A stretch of 47,821 nt of DNA, from NCBI GenBank assembly GCA_948497845.1, contig CAOOMX010000005.1:1-47821 (forward strand), written 5' to 3'. Made by a program: the position numbers and the translations under genes. The DNA is from an uncultured Bacilli bacterium. Lineage in GTDB: Bacteria; Bacillota_I; Bacilli_A; RF39; UBA660. Position 1 is the first letter of the stretch. Each line of letters opens with the position of its first letter. Below the pieces are notes generated by a model. It was not told the origin of the DNA. It saw only the letters and a list, made by a program, of their open reading frames with translations, and made no database searches. Positions 34,348-42,963 of the stretch are shown here, piece after piece.

Positions 34348-34864
34348 AAAACATTAAGCCTGTAATTAAAAAGGCTACGGTTATTCCTACTAAGTCAGCA
34401 AAAAGGCCTACTCCTAAAGAATAACGTATCTTTTTGATACCTATAGAACTAAAATAAAGCGCTAAAACATAAATGGTTGTATCAGTACAACCTTGTAATA
34501 CACTAGCCAGTCTTCCAATATAAGAGTCAGGGCCATGCGTAATGAAAATATCATTCATAATGGCTAATGTAGCTGTTCCTGATATAGGCCTTAGCATTGC
34601 CATAGGCATAATATCTAAAGGAATGTGTATAAATGTAAAAAAGTCTTTGAATATGCCTAAGAAAAATGTAACGAAATGACTATCTAGAAAAATATTAATG
34701 GCAAAAACCATAGCTATAATTGATGGAAATATATTAAATGTTATGATTAATCCTTCTTTTGCTCCTTCTAAAAAAGAATCATATACATTTATTTTCTTCT
34801 TAAAACCATAAAAAACTATAATGATGACAAATAATGGAATAACTATTTTTGATAATGTATTCAC
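34346..34864 (-). CDS. spmB: spore maturation protein B-like membrane protein
   Basis: 172 residues with a GATE/nucleoside-recognition-type membrane domain. About five hydrophobic spans are visible, with the family landmark AMLRPISGTATLAIMNDIF (near residue 88) and LQGCTDTTIYVLALYF. In Bacillus subtilis spmA-spmB follow dacB and are needed for full spore core dehydration. Here the order dacB-spmA-spmB is kept and the spmB start overlaps the spmA stop by 4 bases. Whether this organism sporulates cannot be told; non-sporulating relatives also keep these genes. Confidence 0.92.
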   Translation of the reverse strand: MNTLSKIVIPLFVIIIVFYGFKKKINVYDSFLEGAKEGLIITFNIFPSIIAMVFAINIFLDSHFVTFFLGIFKDFFTFIHIPLDIMPMAMLRPISGTATLAIMNDIFITHGPDSYIGRLASVLQGCTDTTIYVLALYFSSIGIKKIRYSLGVGLFADLVGITVAFLITGLMF

Positions 34865-35445
34865 CTTTTCCTCCGTTTCTTACGTATATAGTAATCTAAT
34901 AATAAGCCTCCGACGCTTGAACAAAAGGTGGCTATTATACCAGGTACTATAATTTCTGATGGATTCATAGAGCCTTGCGCTAAACGAAGGGCTAATACTG
35001 TTGTTGGAACAATGGTTACTCCTCCTGTATTTAAAACTAAAAAAGTTATCATTGGTACAGAAGCAGTATCCTTTTTATCATTTATTTTTTGTAACTCTTT
35101 CATGGCTTTAAGCCCGAAAGGTGTTGCTGCACTTCCTAGTCCCATCATGTTTGCTGCTACATTCGATGCTATATAACCTAAAGCTGGATTATCTTTAGGA
35201 ACATCGGGAAAAAGGCGTGATAATAAAGGCTCCACTGCTTTGGCAAATTTTTTTAATAAACCTGCATCCTCTGCAATTCTTAATATCCCTGTCCATAATA
35301 CTATAATCGGCAAAATAGATAAAACTAAATCTAAACTTTCTGTACCATTTGTAAGTATACTATCATTTATTTTATCAATATTTCCCGTAAAAAAAGAAAA
35401 TGTTATTCCTATTAATATTAAAAAAAACCAAATATAATTTACCAT
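34861..35445 (-). CDS. spmA: spore maturation protein A-like membrane protein
   Basis: 194 residues with four to five membrane spans and the GATE signature: SILPIIVLWTGILRIAEDAG near the start, then LGYIASNVAANMMGLGSAATPFGLKAM, which is the strongest block, and LNTGGVTIVPTTVLALR. It overlaps dacB by 7 bases and spmB by 4, so all three are one transcript. The partner SpmB supplies the other half of what is thought to be a small-molecule transporter. Confidence 0.94.
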   Translation of the reverse strand: MVNYIWFFLILIGITFSFFTGNIDKINDSILTNGTESLDLVLSILPIIVLWTGILRIAEDAGLLKKFAKAVEPLLSRLFPDVPKDNPALGYIASNVAANMMGLGSAATPFGLKAMKELQKINDKKDTASVPMITFLVLNTGGVTIVPTTVLALRLAQGSMNPSEIIVPGIIATFCSSVGGLLLDYYIRKKRRKR

Positions 35446-36521
35446 TTTTTAAACCACCTAATTATTTTTTGCCACCACGATAGATCCTCTTCTTCACTTT
35501 GTTTTATTACGTATATTTTCTCCTCACATAATAATTTGTCTTTTAAGTATATCTTGGCACTTCCTACAACATCATCATTTTGATATTTGTTATTTTGTAA
35601 TAATTCATATTTTATTTCTAAATCCTCTTTTTCATCATTAGTTATAGGTATATATACACTTTTTTTGATATATAATGTATCCTCTTGATACTTTGTTTCA
35701 TTCTTTATTTCAAAATGATCCTTATCTAAAACAAGCTGTGCTTTATATTTGGAAAATATATCTTCATATAAACTTTTATGATCATAAAAATCATTAGGAT
35801 CATTTAATGTCACAACAACTATATCTATATTGTCCTTACTAGCAGTTGTTACTAATGTTCTTCTTGCTTTTTCTGTAAAACCTGTTTTTCCTCCAGTAGT
35901 ATATTCATAATTATGAAGCAATTTGTTTTTATTTGTCCATGAATACGTTTTATAATTTGTCTTAACTATATGCTTTTTCGTACCAAATATTTCTCTAAAA
36001 GCATCATTTTCCATAGCATATTTTGTTAATAAGGCCATATCATATGCACTTGAGGTATTTCCATTTCCATCTTTTTCTTCTAAACCATGCGCATTATAAA
36101 AATGCGTGTTCTTCATGCCTATTCTCGATGCCTTTTCATTCATTAATTTTGCAAAGTCCTCCATATTTCCAGCTATGTGACTGGCTATTACTATGGCCGC
36201 ATCATTTCCACTCCTAAGCATTAAGCCATAAAGTAAATCTTTTAAGGTGAGCTCTTCTCCTACTTCAATATATATGGCACTTCCATATGCTTTTAATACT
36301 TCTTCTTTTACTGTAACCATCTCATCTAATTGACCATTTTCTATTGCTATAATTGCTGTCATTATCTTAGTAGTACTCGCTATTAATCTAGGTTCATCTA
36401 TATTATTAGCATGCATAATTCTTCCACTCGTTAAATCCATTGCTATAGATGATGCTGCACTTATTGCTGATACTTTTAGTGGAATACAAATTAGTGCAAT
36501 ACATAAAATGATTTTTTTCAA
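35439..36521 (-). CDS. dacB: D-alanyl-D-alanine carboxypeptidase (PBP5-type)
   Basis: Trims the terminal D-Ala of peptidoglycan stem peptides and thereby limits cross-linking. 360 residues. The start is TTG (36521), 3 bases after GCGAGGA; it opens the signal peptide MKKIILCIALICIPLKVSA. Catalytic motifs are STTK (49-52), SGN (104-106) and KTG (212-214). After the beta-lactamase-fold domain come a beta-rich region and a C-terminal amphipathic helix (WWQKIIRWFKKW) that would lie in the outer leaf of the membrane, as in PBP5. It is first in the dacB-spmA-spmB operon. Confidence 0.95.
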   Translation of the reverse strand: MKKIILCIALICIPLKVSAISAASSIAMDLTSGRIMHANNIDEPRLIASTTKIMTAIIAIENGQLDEMVTVKEEVLKAYGSAIYIEVGEELTLKDLLYGLMLRSGNDAAIVIASHIAGNMEDFAKLMNEKASRIGMKNTHFYNAHGLEEKDGNGNTSSAYDMALLTKYAMENDAFREIFGTKKHIVKTNYKTYSWTNKNKLLHNYEYTTGGKTGFTEKARRTLVTTASKDNIDIVVVTLNDPNDFYDHKSLYEDIFSKYKAQLVLDKDHFEIKNETKYQEDTLYIKKSVYIPITNDEKEDLEIKYELLQNNKYQNDDVVGSAKIYLKDKLLCEEKIYVIKQSEEEDLSWWQKIIRWFKKW

Positions 36522-36532
36522 TTTCCTCGCCC

Positions 36533-36561
36533 CTTATAAAATAGTATGAAAGAATAGACAA
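36533..36561 (-). promoter_or_regulatory. promoter of dacB-spmA-spmB
   Basis: On the minus strand TTGTCT (36556-36561), a 17-base spacer and TATAAG (36533-36538). It is a vegetative sigma-A-like site, not a recognisable sporulation-sigma promoter. A divergent -35/-10 pair (TAGACA at 36555-36560, TAGAAT downstream) overlaps it. Confidence 0.55.
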
Positions 36562-36610
36562 GTCCATTCATATTATGTTAGAATAATCCTTAACAAGGGA
36601 GGGTTTGGTT

Positions 36611-37447
36611 ATGCACAAAATATATTCAAGGTTTTACTTAGATATCTATCGAATTAAGAATGACTTTGATAACCTGCCCAATGAAGATGTTGCAAGCCTT
36701 TCTCTAAAAGCTCGGATTCGTTCTATTTTAAATAATTGGGATGAAGAGCAATGGAGTTCTTTGCAAAAATATTATTACGCTTCATGCTCTTTTCTTAATG
36801 AATCTAGAGAAAAACTTGTATTTATCCTTTTTTTAGATATTTATAAAGATAGACTAAAAAAATATTCTTTTCAAATTATTAAATCTATTATTGAAGCTTT
36901 TATCTATACAAATGTTAATCCCTATAACTATGAATCTTACTTAGCTTTATTTTTTAGTGATAAAGTCTATGATCTTTTACTTTATGCGAATTTATTTGAC
37001 CATTGTCACCCATTAAATAGTTTCTTATCCGTTATTATTTATAGAACTCATTTATCTGATTTAAATAGAGGCTATTATGATACCGCTTTAAAAATATTAT
37101 CAGATGCTACAAGTAGTAATTTCAGTCCCCTTTTAGGAGGAAATTATGATGTTTTACATATTCATCAAGTTCTTTCTACATTAATGCAAAGTCTTAATCA
37201 AAATATTTTTTTCTTTAATGAAGGTTGCTTTAAAACTTTAGATTGTATTAAGTCATTTCCTACTCTTTTATCTCCTTCTTTATTTGATAGCTTTATCAAT
37301 AACGTAATACGTATAGAAGCCGATTTAGCTGGGCATAAAGTTGCTTTTGTTCGGTCCATATTAAAACAAATAGAACTTTTTACAAAAATTTCAAAAACAG
37401 GTATTCATTTAGTTAGAAGCACAAAAAAACAAGAGTCCATTCATTAA
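36611..37447 (+). CDS. hypothetical protein, 278 residues
   Basis: No recognised family. I chose the ATG at 36611 (MHKIYSRFYLDIYRIK), 7 bases after AAGGGAGG. The sequence is soluble, aromatic-rich and probably all-helical (LQKYYYASCSFLNESREKL, FLDIYKDRLKKYSFQIIKS), with no signal, membrane span or catalytic motif visible. It diverges from dacB across overlapping promoters and converges with a lipoprotein gene. It is long, open and well supported by its ribosome-binding site, so I take it as real. Confidence 0.7.
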   Translation: MHKIYSRFYLDIYRIKNDFDNLPNEDVASLSLKARIRSILNNWDEEQWSSLQKYYYASCSFLNESREKLVFILFLDIYKDRLKKYSFQIIKSIIEAFIYTNVNPYNYESYLALFFSDKVYDLLLYANLFDHCHPLNSFLSVIIYRTHLSDLNRGYYDTALKILSDATSSNFSPLLGGNYDVLHIHQVLSTLMQSLNQNIFFFNEGCFKTLDCIKSFPTLLSPSLFDSFINNVIRIEADLAGHKVAFVRSILKQIELFTKISKTGIHLVRSTKKQESIH

Positions 37448-37456
37448 ACTCTTATT
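37425..37456. terminator. bidirectional terminator at 37431-37453
   Basis: The 6-bp stem AAGAGT (37431-37436) with ACTCTT (37448-37453) overlaps both stop codons of converging genes; on the minus strand it is followed by GTTTTTTT, the stronger side. Confidence 0.75.
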
Positions 37457-38012
37457 TTGTTGTATCATAATTATATATTCCATGTATTTTTTCTAAATCA
37501 GCATTACTTAATTCATTTACTTCCCAGTTTCCTTTATTATTTTTAGTACAATTGAATTCTATTGTATATTCTACTGTGTCTGTTACTTTTTTCATTTCAT
37601 CTAATTTGTAATCTAAATATTTATTATTATCATAGTTTCCTGCTTCATCTTTGAATTCATTAATATTTTCATTTAAATATACAGCTGCATTGCTTTGTGC
37701 TTTATATAAATTGTAAACGATTATTTTGGCCTTTACTACAGCATTATCTCCATCATAGTTTTCATCTAAAATTTCATATTTTAAATCACTATATTCTTTT
37801 TTTAATATGTCTCTATATTTATCTTCTTGCTCACTATTTAAATTTTCTTTTTTAATTACACCTTCTAAATCTGTTAAAACAGATGCACTTAAATTCTTAT
37901 ATTGATCCAAAAAGTCTTTTACTGCATCTTTAGCTGTTTTATTTGTACAACTACACCCTACTAAAAATATACTACTTATTAAAATCATTACACTTGCTAT
38001 TATTTTCTTCAT
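37452..38012 (-). CDS. putative lipoprotein
   Basis: 186 residues with a lipoprotein signal: MKKIIASVMILISSIFLVGC, lipobox LVGC, modified cysteine at 20. The mature part is charged and mixed alpha/beta, ending in an EYTIEFNC-x-x-NKGNWEV strand pair that recalls small stress-response (DUF4878-like) lipoprotein folds, but the similarity is too weak to name. It is anchored outside the membrane. The start has AAGGAAGG. It follows the DUF3603-like gene after a 44-bp gap. Confidence 0.8.
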   Translation of the reverse strand: MKKIIASVMILISSIFLVGCSCTNKTAKDAVKDFLDQYKNLSASVLTDLEGVIKKENLNSEQEDKYRDILKKEYSDLKYEILDENYDGDNAVVKAKIIVYNLYKAQSNAAVYLNENINEFKDEAGNYDNNKYLDYKLDEMKKVTDTVEYTIEFNCTKNNKGNWEVNELSNADLEKIHGIYNYDTTK

Positions 38013-38056
38013 TGTTTTTCCTTCCTTTACTTCTAATATGGTCTTTTTTCCTTTCT

Positions 38057-38686
38057 TTATACATTGTTATAACTAATTTTAATAATATTGTATAAATGAA
38101 GCCAGTTTTCATCTATATCTTTTTTTAATTCACTTTTTAAATTCTTATATATTTTTTCTATATCTTCTTCCTTTTTACCTAGCCATTCAATGTGAAGAAA
38201 TTGCAACTTATCCACATACTTTTCTTTATATAATTTATCTATTTCTAAATGGATTACTTTTTCTATGCTTTTTTTAATTCTTAATTCTTTTTCTCTTTTT
38301 AACTTTGTTATTATTTTATAATTTATTTCTTTTAATGGTATTGTATATAAATAATCTAATAAACTGATTTCATCTTTTAAAGTTAAGGCACTTCTTGTAA
38401 TAATTTTTCCTAATTCATTAAATTCATATGCATAAGCACTATTTTTATCTGCTATAATACATGCATACTTTAACTTACCATTCTTTTTTATCGTTGTATT
38501 CTCTAATTCTTTTAAAAATTCTTGATTAACTTCTATCTCATGGTTGTAAAAATGATTAAATACTTCAGTTGTTACTTGATATAAAGGTATCTTCTTTATA
38601 TATTCTATCGAATCTTGTTCTGCCCATTCATAAAATAAAATAGGCTCTTCTAAAAAGTTTAATACTACATCATAATAATAGTTCAT
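38057..38686 (-). CDS. DUF3603-like protein
   Basis: 209 residues resembling the DUF3603 family of Bacilli, whose members start with a block like MNYYYDVVLNF, then EEPILFYEWAEQDSIEYIKKIPLYQV, and continue as a soluble, charged helical protein. Function unknown. It starts 17 bases inside the end of the small membrane protein gene upstream, so the two are coupled. The name rests on my memory of the N-terminal block and should be read as probable. Confidence 0.75.
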   Translation of the reverse strand: MNYYYDVVLNFLEEPILFYEWAEQDSIEYIKKIPLYQVTTEVFNHFYNHEIEVNQEFLKELENTTIKKNGKLKYACIIADKNSAYAYEFNELGKIITRSALTLKDEISLLDYLYTIPLKEINYKIITKLKREKELRIKKSIEKVIHLEIDKLYKEKYVDKLQFLHIEWLGKKEEDIEKIYKNLKSELKKDIDENWLHLYNIIKISYNNV

Positions 38687-38882
38687 TTGTTTTTTTCCTT
38701 TCTAATCCTTTATATATTAAAATGATCCCTATAGGCATAAGCCAAAATGTGAACCTTCTAATTATAAATTTTCCAAATTCTAAAAATGTATACCCACAAG
38801 TTAGTATATTTAAGTATATGATGAAAAAAAATAATGATATACTACATAAACATGCCCCTATAATTATTAATATTATTTTCAT
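38670..38882 (-). CDS. small membrane protein, 70 residues
   Basis: Two hydrophobic spans (about 2-24, IILIIIGACLCSISLFFFIIYL, and 43-60, FTFWLMPIGIILIYKG) with a short loop. Its end overlaps the DUF3603-like gene by 17 bases, which supports real translation. The opposite-strand frame here has no such support. No function known. Confidence 0.6.
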   Translation of the reverse strand: MKIILIIIGACLCSISLFFFIIYLNILTCGYTFLEFGKFIIRRFTFWLMPIGIILIYKGLERKKTNELLL

Positions 38883-38930
38883 TTGTACAATATATGTTTT
38901 TTATGTTAAAATTATTCTAAGGTGATGAAT

Positions 38931-39530
38931 TTGAAAAAAATAGCGGTTTTATTTATTTTTATACTTCTTCTTTGTACAGGTTGTAAAGAGAAGAAAAATC
39001 CTTTGGTAACAATGGAATTTGATGGTTATGGTGAAATACAAATTGAACTTTATCCAAATGTAGCTCCTAATACTGTTGCTAATTTCGTAGAACTCATTGA
39101 AAGTGGGTTTTATGACGATAATAGCATTCATCGGGTAGCTAAAAATTTCGTTATTCAAGGGGGAGATCCTGAGGGGAATGGAAGTGGCGGCCCTGGTTAT
39201 TCAATAGAAGGCGAATTTAGCCAAAATGGTTTTAATAATTCTTTAAGTCATAAACGAGGTGTTATCTCAATGGCAAGAAGTAATAATCCTGATAGTGCAG
39301 GAAGTCAATTCTTTATCGTTTTAGATGATTCTGCCATTCCTTCTTTAGATGGTATGTATGCTTCCTTTGGAAAAGTTATTAAGGGTATGGATGTAGTAGA
39401 TCAATTAGTAGAAGATGCCAAAGTAAAAGATTCTGTTAGTGGTCTTTTAGAAGAAAATTATAAAATTAAGAAAGTTACCGTAGATACTTTTGGTCAAACG
39501 TATAAAGCAAAAAAAATTACTAGCAATTAG
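38931..39530 (+). CDS. lipoprotein cyclophilin (peptidyl-prolyl isomerase)
   Basis: Speeds proline isomerisation in exported proteins. I chose TTG at 38931, 5 bases after AAGGTGA, because it opens a standard lipoprotein signal (KKIAVLFIFILLLCTGC, lipobox LCTGC); in-frame GTG and ATG codons 6-9 bases upstream lie inside the ribosome-binding site. The mature part is a full bacterial cyclophilin: APNTVANFVELIESGFYDD, FVIQGGDPEGNGSGGPGY and SQFFIVLDDS. 199 residues. A terminator overlaps its stop codon. Confidence 0.92.
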   Translation: MKKIAVLFIFILLLCTGCKEKKNPLVTMEFDGYGEIQIELYPNVAPNTVANFVELIESGFYDDNSIHRVAKNFVIQGGDPEGNGSGGPGYSIEGEFSQNGFNNSLSHKRGVISMARSNNPDSAGSQFFIVLDDSAIPSLDGMYASFGKVIKGMDVVDQLVEDAKVKDSVSGLLEENYKIKKVTVDTFGQTYKAKKITSN

Positions 39531-39540
39531 TAATTTTTTT
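39514..39540 (+). terminator. terminator of the cyclophilin gene
   Basis: A 9-bp stem AAATTACTA (39514-39522) with TAGTAATTT (39528-39536), loop of 5, is followed by Ts to 39540. It overlaps the stop codon and nearly touches the converging PLC-like gene. Confidence 0.85.
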
Positions 39541-40432
39541 AGTTTCTAAAATAGCATAACGTTTCTTTTATTTTACTCGATTTCCCCGTTGTTGAAGAAA
39601 TATCTAAATCTTCTTCTTTTATATTTCCTTTTTCAATATTATCTAATGTCTTTAAAGTCTTTTCTATACTTTGTTCATATAAATCTAATATACTTGCCTT
39701 CATTTGTTCGTTATCTTGGGGATGATGCCATTTCATTTTGGCCTTTAAATCTATTTGGTCTAAATCTTTTTTAGAATAATTAAAGGATAGAAATTCATAA
39801 TATTTTCCTGTTATTTTATCTACCACTTTATATCCTAATTTTTTTATTTTGAAAATATCTGTACGATAAATTCTTAAAAAGGATCTCACATTGTTCATAT
39901 TTTTTATTAATGCTTGCCCTATATCTTCCCTATCATATACTTCTTTAAATACTTTTTGCGTTACTTCTTTTAATTTCTTCGTATTCTTTAATTTAGGTAC
40001 TTTTTTATAAAATCTATGAACATCTTTTGTTAATAAAACATCTATCATGCTCTCTAATCGTTCGTGATTCCCTTGATATTTTTTGGTTTCTTTTGTATTT
40101 TTATATATACCTGTTTCATAAATGATAAACGGATGAAAGATACTATCTACTATATGATGCGTTATATATCCATATAAAAAGCTTTTTACAACAAGACTAA
40201 ACTCATTATCTAGTTCTTTTAAATATGTCTTTACTAATTCATAAAATTTCTTTTTTTGGATTAGCTTACATTGCTCTTTAACCTCCTTAAAAGTAGGTAA
40301 ATCTTTTAACTTTATAAAATAGAGTAAATCATGACCTTGAGATGCTAAAAAATAGACTTCTTTATCTAAAGGAATCTTTGTTCTATTTAATACTTCTTCT
40401 GCTATTTTATAATGCGTTAGAGTGCCTGCCAT
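39539..40432 (-). CDS. zinc-dependent phospholipase C-like protein
   Basis: 297 residues with the histidine pattern of the zinc-dependent phospholipase C/S1-P1 nuclease-like family: THYKIAEEV near the start, ASQGHDLLYF, GYITHHIVDSIFHPF and GNHERLESMIDV, which together would bind the metal centre. No signal peptide is seen, so it may act inside the cell. The C-terminal ~100 residues are charged and helical. The substrate is unknown; intracellular members of this group are poorly studied. The start ATG follows AAGGTTAT. Confidence 0.82.
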   Translation of the reverse strand: MAGTLTHYKIAEEVLNRTKIPLDKEVYFLASQGHDLLYFIKLKDLPTFKEVKEQCKLIQKKKFYELVKTYLKELDNEFSLVVKSFLYGYITHHIVDSIFHPFIIYETGIYKNTKETKKYQGNHERLESMIDVLLTKDVHRFYKKVPKLKNTKKLKEVTQKVFKEVYDREDIGQALIKNMNNVRSFLRIYRTDIFKIKKLGYKVVDKITGKYYEFLSFNYSKKDLDQIDLKAKMKWHHPQDNEQMKASILDLYEQSIEKTLKTLDNIEKGNIKEEDLDISSTTGKSSKIKETLCYFRN

Positions 40433-40462
40433 ATAACCTTCCTTCTTTTTTCTTTCTCCATA

Positions 40463-40482
40463 TTAACAAATATATTTGTCAA
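40463..40482. promoter_or_regulatory. palindrome upstream of the PLC-like gene
   Basis: The 14-base perfect palindrome ACAAATATATTTGT (40466-40479) lies in a near-palindromic 20-base context and includes a TTGACA on the minus strand. It is 31 bases before the PLC-like start and could be an operator; the -10 box is not clear. Confidence 0.35.
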
Positions 40483-40558
40483 ATTCAATATGCTTTAAAG
40501 AATATTAAGTGCTTTTTTTTCCTTTTCATTATATAATTGTTTATAGGGTGATTTTATT

Positions 40559-41368
40559 ATGGAACTTTTAAAATATATTATCTTAGGTATTATTCAAGGT
40601 TTTACAGAACCTTTACCTATTTCAAGTAGTGGACATATCTTTTTATTTAAAACTATATTTGATACCAATCTGTTTAATTCCTTAAATTTTGAAATTATCT
40701 CTAATTTTGGTTCATTTATTGCCATCTTAATTATCTTTTGGAAAGATATCGTTGATCTTGTTAAAGCCTTCTTTACTTTTATTTTTAATAAAAAAAAGAG
40801 AAAAGAATGCTCTAGTAAGTTTAGGTACTGTATCTATGTCATTATTAGTACAATTCCTGTTGGTATTATCGGTATTCTATTTAAAGATAAATTAGAGAAT
40901 CTTTATTCTATTAAAGGCCTTACTTTTGCCTTTTTAATTACTGCTTTATCCTTGTTTGTTGTTCGTAATATTAAAGGTGATAAAGAAGATAAAGATATTA
41001 CTTTAAAAGATGCAATTCTTATTGGCTTATTCCAAATGGTTACTATTATTCCTGGTATCAGCCGCAGTGGAACAGTTCTAGTTGCTTGCCTTTTGTGTAA
41101 ATTAAGCCGCACTACCGCATTAAAATATACTTTTATTCTATACTTTCCTGTAAGTGTTGCTACTATGTTACTAGGTGTTGGTGATTTACTTAAAACAGAT
41201 GCTTTATCTAGTATGGCTGTTCCTTACTTAGCAGGAATGATTGCTGCTGGAGTTGTTACTTACTTTTCTTATAAATGGCTTAGCGAATGGGTAAAAAAAG
41301 GAAAGCTTTGGAAATTTTCCATCTATTGCTTGTTCCTAGCTATATTTATATTTATCTATTTTAGATAA
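40559..41368 (+). CDS. uppP: undecaprenyl-diphosphatase UppP (BacA)
   Basis: Recycles undecaprenyl pyrophosphate to the monophosphate for cell-wall synthesis; its loss or gain alters bacitracin sensitivity in many bacteria. 269 residues, the usual length, with about eight membrane spans. Seen: the active-site block GFTEPLPISSSGH (near residue 15), where the family usually has TEFLP, and the second motif PGISRSG (near residue 164). The start has GGGTGATT. It stands alone between a minus-strand gene and its own terminator. Nothing suggests damage. Confidence 0.95.
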   Translation: MELLKYIILGIIQGFTEPLPISSSGHIFLFKTIFDTNLFNSLNFEIISNFGSFIAILIIFWKDIVDLVKAFFTFIFNKKKRKECSSKFRYCIYVIISTIPVGIIGILFKDKLENLYSIKGLTFAFLITALSLFVVRNIKGDKEDKDITLKDAILIGLFQMVTIIPGISRSGTVLVACLLCKLSRTTALKYTFILYFPVSVATMLLGVGDLLKTDALSSMAVPYLAGMIAAGVVTYFSYKWLSEWVKKGKLWKFSIYCLFLAIFIFIYFR

Positions 41369-41371
41369 TTT

Positions 41372-41400
41372 AAAAATCACAGAATGTTGTGATTTTTTTC
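41372..41400 (+). terminator. intrinsic terminator of uppP
   Basis: A 10-bp stem AAAAATCACA (41372-41381) with TGTGATTTTT (41388-41397) and a 6-base loop, followed by Ts. Confidence 0.85.
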
Positions 41401-41412
41401 TTTGAACAATAT

Positions 41413-41530
41413 AAAAGGGAAAATTAATCATTTCCCTAAAAAGTGTGAGTTTTGAGTTTATATGTTTAATTGTGTATAGTTTGTTTTTTTCTTTCGCTTA
41501 AAAGCATCCCTCCTTTATTACATTTTAATC
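41413..41530 (-). other. possible tiny transcription unit with strong SD
   Basis: On the minus strand downstream of the histidine kinase stop: TATAGT/TATGAT near 41530, then AAAGGAGGG (41508-41516), then ATG at 41507 opening a 13-codon frame (MLLSERKKQTIHN), then a stem AGGGAAA/TTTCCCT (41416-41437) with four Ts. The distance from the SD to ATG is only one base, too short for ordinary initiation. It may be the leftover of a lost gene or a regulatory RNA. Confidence 0.25.
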
Positions 41531-41574
41531 ATACTATAGTTTTATGAAGTTTTTATGTTGGTAAAGTGAAATTG

Positions 41575-42963
41575 TCAAGTTTTAATCTTAAAGTAAAATG
41601 TTGTCCCTTTTTTTAACACACTTTTGACACCATATTCAAATCTATGTTGTTCCAAAATTTGTTTTACAATGGATAATCCCAAGCCTGTACTAATGACATT
41701 CCTTTGATGCTTTTTATCTTTTTTATAATATTTATCCCATATATAAGGGATTTCATCTTTCTTGATGCCTTTTCCTGTATCTATGATCTCTACTAAATAA
41801 GCTTTCTTTTCTTTTTTGACATTTATTGTCACACGTTTGTCGTCCCCTGTGTAGTTTATTGCATTGTTGATTAAATTATATATTACTTGTCCTAGCTTTT
41901 TTCTGTCAGCCTTTATCATAGCCTTTTCAGGCATATTTACTTCAAATTTATATGATTCTGTTTCTTTAATAATTTGGTATTTTTGTAAAATGGTATTTAT
42001 TTCTTCAATTAAATCAAATTGTTCTATATTTAATTCTGCCTTTTTAGATTGCATCTTTGATAATTCTAATATATCATTTACTAAAATCGTCAGGCGATCT
42101 GTTTCATCAACAATTATATTTAAATGCTCATTCATTTTGTCTTTGTCTTTATAAGAAATATCCCTTATCATCTCTGCATATGCTTTAATCATTGTTAATG
42201 GCGTTTTTAAATCATGTGAGACATTAGCCATAAGATCTCTTCGCAATTCATCTGTCTTGGCTAATTCTTGCTTCGCTTGCGTTAAGGTTTCTGCTAACTC
42301 ATCTATCTCTGTTATTCCCGATTCATCAAAAGATACATCATATTCTCCATTTCCCAATCTCTTAGCTTTTTTCGTAATCTTCGTTATTGGATCTGTTATC
42401 TTATTGGATAAAAAGATAGAGATAATAATCGCTACTAAAAGACCCATACAGCATATGTACATTAATTGTCTTTTTACAATTAGCGTTACCTTTGATAAAT
42501 CTTGTAAATTAGAATATAAGAATATGTATCTATCTTCACTATACTTTACACCATAAAGGACAGCTTCAACTTGCTTGTCTTCATTTACAAATTGAAAGGA
42601 TTTTACTTCATCATTGGCATTGATAAAAGATAACATTAATTCTGCTACTTTGTGGTTATCATTTGATAATCCACAGCCATTCATCTTGGTATTATATGCA
42701 GCAATATAATTAGCTTCATCCGTATAGGCAATACATATATCATTGTTATATACAATCTCTTGTAAAGTCGTATCTAATTTGTCTATTTCTGTATGTCTAA
42801 TTTTATCGATGTTTTCATTCATTGTCTGAAGCTGCGTTTTTTCATAATAAATGTCAAAAATAGATATTTCACAAATCCATAATAAAATAATAATTACTAT
42901 ATTAAAGGTTAGTAAATATCCTAAGGCTTTTACCTGTATACTACTCTTTTTCTTTGTCTTCAT
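41575..42963 (-). CDS. sensor histidine kinase
   Basis: Membrane kinase that phosphorylates the response regulator upstream. I chose the ATG giving MKTKKKSSIQ; 462 residues. Spans near 13-33 and 168-188 (numbered from the longer frame) enclose an exterior sensor of ~130 residues; then HAMP (about 188-240), the phosphoacceptor His in NVSHDLKTPLTMI (H252), and the ATPase domain with N-box NLINNAINYTGD, DTGKGI and TGLGLSI. Its start overlaps the response regulator by 23 bases. The signal is unknown. Confidence 0.95.
   Translation of the reverse strand: MKTKKKSSIQVKALGYLLTFNIVIIILLWICEISIFDIYYEKTQLQTMNENIDKIRHTEIDKLDTTLQEIVYNNDICIAYTDEANYIAAYNTKMNGCGLSNDNHKVAELMLSFINANDEVKSFQFVNEDKQVEAVLYGVKYSEDRYIFLYSNLQDLSKVTLIVKRQLMYICCMGLLVAIIISIFLSNKITDPITKITKKAKRLGNGEYDVSFDESGITEIDELAETLTQAKQELAKTDELRRDLMANVSHDLKTPLTMIKAYAEMIRDISYKDKDKMNEHLNIIVDETDRLTILVNDILELSKMQSKKAELNIEQFDLIEEINTILQKYQIIKETESYKFEVNMPEKAMIKADRKKLGQVIYNLINNAINYTGDDKRVTINVKKEKKAYLVEIIDTGKGIKKDEIPYIWDKYYKKDKKHQRNVISTGLGLSIVKQILEQHRFEYGVKSVLKKGTTFYFKIKT

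Noticed and set aside
36533..36561. A sporulation-sigma promoter for dacB
   Set aside because: The boxes resemble sigma-A, not the sigma-E or sigma-F/G consensus as I know them.
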